Shown: in pieces, positions 5,655 through 7,506 of the stretch
Position numbering within the stretch: position 1 is the first letter of the stretch
How the letters are laid out: every line of letters begins with the position of its first letter
Translations under genes and position numbers: made by a program
Notes under the pieces: model-generated
What the model was told of the DNA's origin: nothing
What the model saw: the letters and a program-made list of their open reading frames with translations, nothing else
Databases searched by the model: none
Assembly: GCA_946612185.1 (NCBI GenBank)
Contig: CAMOEP010000102.1
Coordinates: 1 to 7,506, forward strand
Length of the DNA: 7,506 bases
Direction of reading: 5' to 3'
DNA from: an uncultured Ruminococcus sp.
GTDB taxonomy: Bacteria > Bacillota > Clostridia > Oscillospirales > Ruminococcaceae

Positions 5655-6725
5655 TTATTTGCCGATACTTATAGTACCATTTTCCATAGCCTTAGTAATA
5701 TGCTCCGCAAGTTCCTTTGCACGGTAAGCATGGGTGTCCTCAGAGGGGTGCCAGTTAGAGCCGTAACCCAGCCAGCCGTTCTGAGTTGTGAGACTTACGC
5801 AGGTGCAGCGTTCATCGCCGGAGCGCTTTGCTGCATTTCTTATATAGGTATCCACGCCAGTCTCCATCATTCCCATAACGCAAAAGATATGCGCCTGCGG
5901 ATTGCATCTGCGGATAGTCCTGAGGAATTCCAGATAATTCTCCTCAAATTCCTCATAGCCGCCCTCGTTCATACGGCAATAGCTATTGTCGTTAGTACCC
6001 AGATTCAGCACAACGATGTCCGGCATGAATTTTGAGAAGTCCCAGGGAATATCCTGGGTCTTGCTGCCATCAGCGGCGAGACTATAGGAAAAGCCGTAAG
6101 TTTCGTACCACTGAGGAAGCACCTCTCTTGTGTTGCGCTTGCCGTCGTCGGTATATCCGCTGATGATGCCGTAGCCGCTGTAGCTGAAAAGGCTGTAGTC
6201 AGCGCCGAGTATCTTAGCGGTAAGAGCAGCATAGGACTTCAGAGCGTTCTCAGCTTCCGTGGAGAAATTTGAAGAAGTGTTGCTGTCGTCCACGCCGTAG
6301 CCGCAGGTGATAGAGTCACCAATGAACTCCATTTTCAGGCTGTGCGCCGGGGCAGCGATGATACCGCCCTCGTCGTCGCACTCAGCCGATACCTCAGCGA
6401 TAGAGAACGCCGCCTCAGACAGCTTCACGATGCGCACCATTTTAGTGACGGGAGTATCGCTGTCGATAACGGTATAACTCTCCTCCCTGCCCTCGATGCG
6501 CTTTTTCACGATGAATTCGCCGTCGATGAGAATGGCTGCACGGGGAACGTTTTTCACATTCCCCTCCTTGAAGCACTTCTTATCGCAGCCGAGAGTTATG
6601 GTAAGTTTCTTGCCAGTAAACAGGAATTCGCAGCCTGAACCGGAGTGTATAAGCAGCAGCTTGTCGCCGCATACCAGATTTCTTCCTGACTGCTTCGAGC
6701 AGCCTGCCAGATCGAGGCGTTTCAT
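5655..6725 (-). CDS. CE2-type acetylesterase (SGNH fold), no signal peptide
   Basis: This 356-residue protein probably removes acetyl groups from xylan- or mannan-derived sugars. An N-terminal beta-sandwich-like part (about 1-125) precedes an SGNH hydrolase domain (about 130-350), the two-domain plan of carbohydrate esterase family 2. S138 in FIGDSITCGYG is the nucleophile, G184 in YSGYG and N245 in LGTND form the oxyanion hole, and H326 in NWHPSEDTH is the base. No Asp stands in the four positions before H326 (G322, S323, N324, W325). A Ser-His dyad, as I recall for the C. thermocellum CE2, is therefore possible. The N-terminus (MKRLDLAGCSKQ) has no hydrophobic segment, so the enzyme should stay in the cytoplasm, unlike most studied CE2 enzymes. 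Its ATG is 2 nt after the pheT stop, and AGAGGA lies in the pheT end, so it is probably translated from the pheT message. Confidence 0.88.
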   Translation of the reverse strand: MKRLDLAGCSKQSGRNLVCGDKLLLIHSGSGCEFLFTGKKLTITLGCDKKCFKEGNVKNVPRAAILIDGEFIVKKRIEGREESYTVIDSDTPVTKMVRIVKLSEAAFSIAEVSAECDDEGGIIAAPAHSLKMEFIGDSITCGYGVDDSNTSSNFSTEAENALKSYAALTAKILGADYSLFSYSGYGIISGYTDDGKRNTREVLPQWYETYGFSYSLAADGSKTQDIPWDFSKFMPDIVVLNLGTNDNSYCRMNEGGYEEFEENYLEFLRTIRRCNPQAHIFCVMGMMETGVDTYIRNAAKRSGDERCTCVSLTTQNGWLGYGSNWHPSEDTHAYRAKELAEHITKAMENGTISIGK

Positions 6726-6727
6726 GA

Positions 6728-7506
6728 TTATCCTCTCAGTTCAGCGCCCAGCTCAGCCAGAGCCTTGAGAGCCTTCTTCATAGCGCTGTCAGCCTGCTCG
6801 TCAGTGAGAGTGCCGTCATGTGAGCGCATAGATACAGAGTAGGAAACGCTCTTTTTGCCCTCAGCGATCTGCTTGCCCTTGTATACGTCGAACAGAGTTA
6901 CCTTCTCAAGGATCTTGCCAACGCCCTTGCGGATAGCCTTCTCCAGTTCAGCAGCAGGAACGCTGTCGTCTACCAGCACGCTGATGTCACGGGTGCTTGC
7001 CGGGAACTTGGGCAGAGCCTTGTAAGTTATCTTCTCGTCAGCCAGAGCCATGAGCAGTTCAATATCAAGCTTAGCCACATAGGTCTTTTCACCGATGCTG
7101 TAATTCTCCTGAACTGTGGGGTGAACCTCACCGATGATACCAATGATCTTATCGCCAACTGTGATGTAAGCGCTTCTGCCGGGGTGGAATGTCTCGTTCT
7201 CGTAGTATTCGCCGGACTTTGTACCCTCAGCGGAAGGAAGTTCGCCGCAGTTTACTTCACGCTCGGTATCGAATCTGGAGTACTCAACATTGTATACACG
7301 AAGCTTGTCAAGAAGCTGCTCGATCATACCCTTGATAGTGTAGAAATCGCAGCCGCCGTACATACCAACAGTGAGCATCTGAGGCTCATAAGGCAGGGGG
7401 TACTCATAGCCGTGACGGTGTCTTGTCTCGTCGTTGGCGAGAGTAAGTTCGCTGCCGTCAGTCTCCACCTTAACAGGCAGGTACTCCTTAGCTATCTCAA
7501 ACAGGC
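6728..7506 (-). CDS. pheT: Phenylalanyl-tRNA synthetase beta subunit, C-terminal part
   Basis: The 3' end of the gene is here (258 residues and the stop); the start lies beyond the right edge, as the frame stays open to 7506. A full PheT has about 800 residues. The visible part begins LFEIAKEYLP, typical of the core that folds like the catalytic subunit, and continues through MLTVGMYGGCDFYTIKGMIEQLL. The last ~95 residues (from about KALPKFPASTRDISVLVDD) form the FDX-ACB anticodon-binding domain, with LFDVYKGKQIAEGKKS and TLTDEQ as family hallmarks. PheT acts with PheS in the cytoplasm to charge tRNA-Phe. No terminator follows the stop; the esterase gene begins 2 nt later, which points to one transcript. 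A GTG about 13 codons from the edge is internal Val, not a start. Confidence 0.95.
   Translation of the reverse strand, partial: LFEIAKEYLPVKVETDGSELTLANDETRHRHGYEYPLPYEPQMLTVGMYGGCDFYTIKGMIEQLLDKLRVYNVEYSRFDTEREVNCGELPSAEGTKSGEYYENETFHPGRSAYITVGDKIIGIIGEVHPTVQENYSIGEKTYVAKLDIELLMALADEKITYKALPKFPASTRDISVLVDDSVPAAELEKAIRKGVGKILEKVTLFDVYKGKQIAEGKKSVSYSVSMRSHDGTLTDEQADSAMKKALKALAELGAELRG

Noticed and set aside
5700..6035. + strand open frame over the esterase gene
   Set aside because: Antisense to a well-conserved SGNH domain; no RBS. The same holds for 6342-6638 and 6496-6768 (+), 6005-6232 (-), 5094-5399 (+) and 3881-4387 (-).

Overview
The window looks like a piece of a Ruminococcus chromosome (Firmicutes/Bacillota; R. 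albus, R. flavefaciens and R. champanellensis are the natural comparisons). It holds two secreted plant cell wall hydrolases that end in a Thr-rich linker and a type I-like dockerin. This is the design of rumen or gut fibre degraders that assemble enzymes through cohesins. Strong Shine-Dalgarno sites and sigma-70-type promoters with 17-bp spacers agree. The species is inferred from style only; no rRNA or other marker is present.

Layout. 1-334 is a non-coding leader that ends in a strong promoter and RBS. 335-2176 (+) is a secreted CBM35-GH26-dockerin protein, most likely an endo-beta-1,4-mannanase. 2206-2276 is a large stem-loop terminator that can work in both directions. 2300-2973 (-) is a two-gene unit of small membrane proteins of unknown function, with its own promoter and an ATGA start/stop overlap. 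The two proteins look like diverged paralogues. 3114-3149 is the terminator of the next gene. 3171-5417 (-) is a secreted GH30 (subfamily 8-like) - CBM22 - poly-Thr linker - dockerin protein, probably a glucuronoxylanase, with its own promoter and a perfect 15-bp palindrome just after the predicted transcription start. 5418-5654 holds this promoter, a perfect 13-bp inverted repeat and a terminator. 5655-6725 (-) is a CE2-type acetylesterase without a signal peptide. It starts 2 nt after the stop of pheT (6728-7506, -, 5' part outside the window), so the two are probably co-transcribed.

How the genes fit together. The GH30 and GH26 enzymes would act outside the cell on glucuronoxylan and mannan, the two main hemicelluloses. 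They probably dock to the same class of cohesin, because their dockerins share 33 of 60 positions by hand count. The CE2 esterase would remove acetyl groups from imported xylo- or manno-oligosaccharides in the cytoplasm. The membrane-protein pair has no evident link to polysaccharide use and is the least explained part of the window. The long poly-Thr linker, the operator-like palindromes and the pheT-esterase coupling are the other points worth checking.
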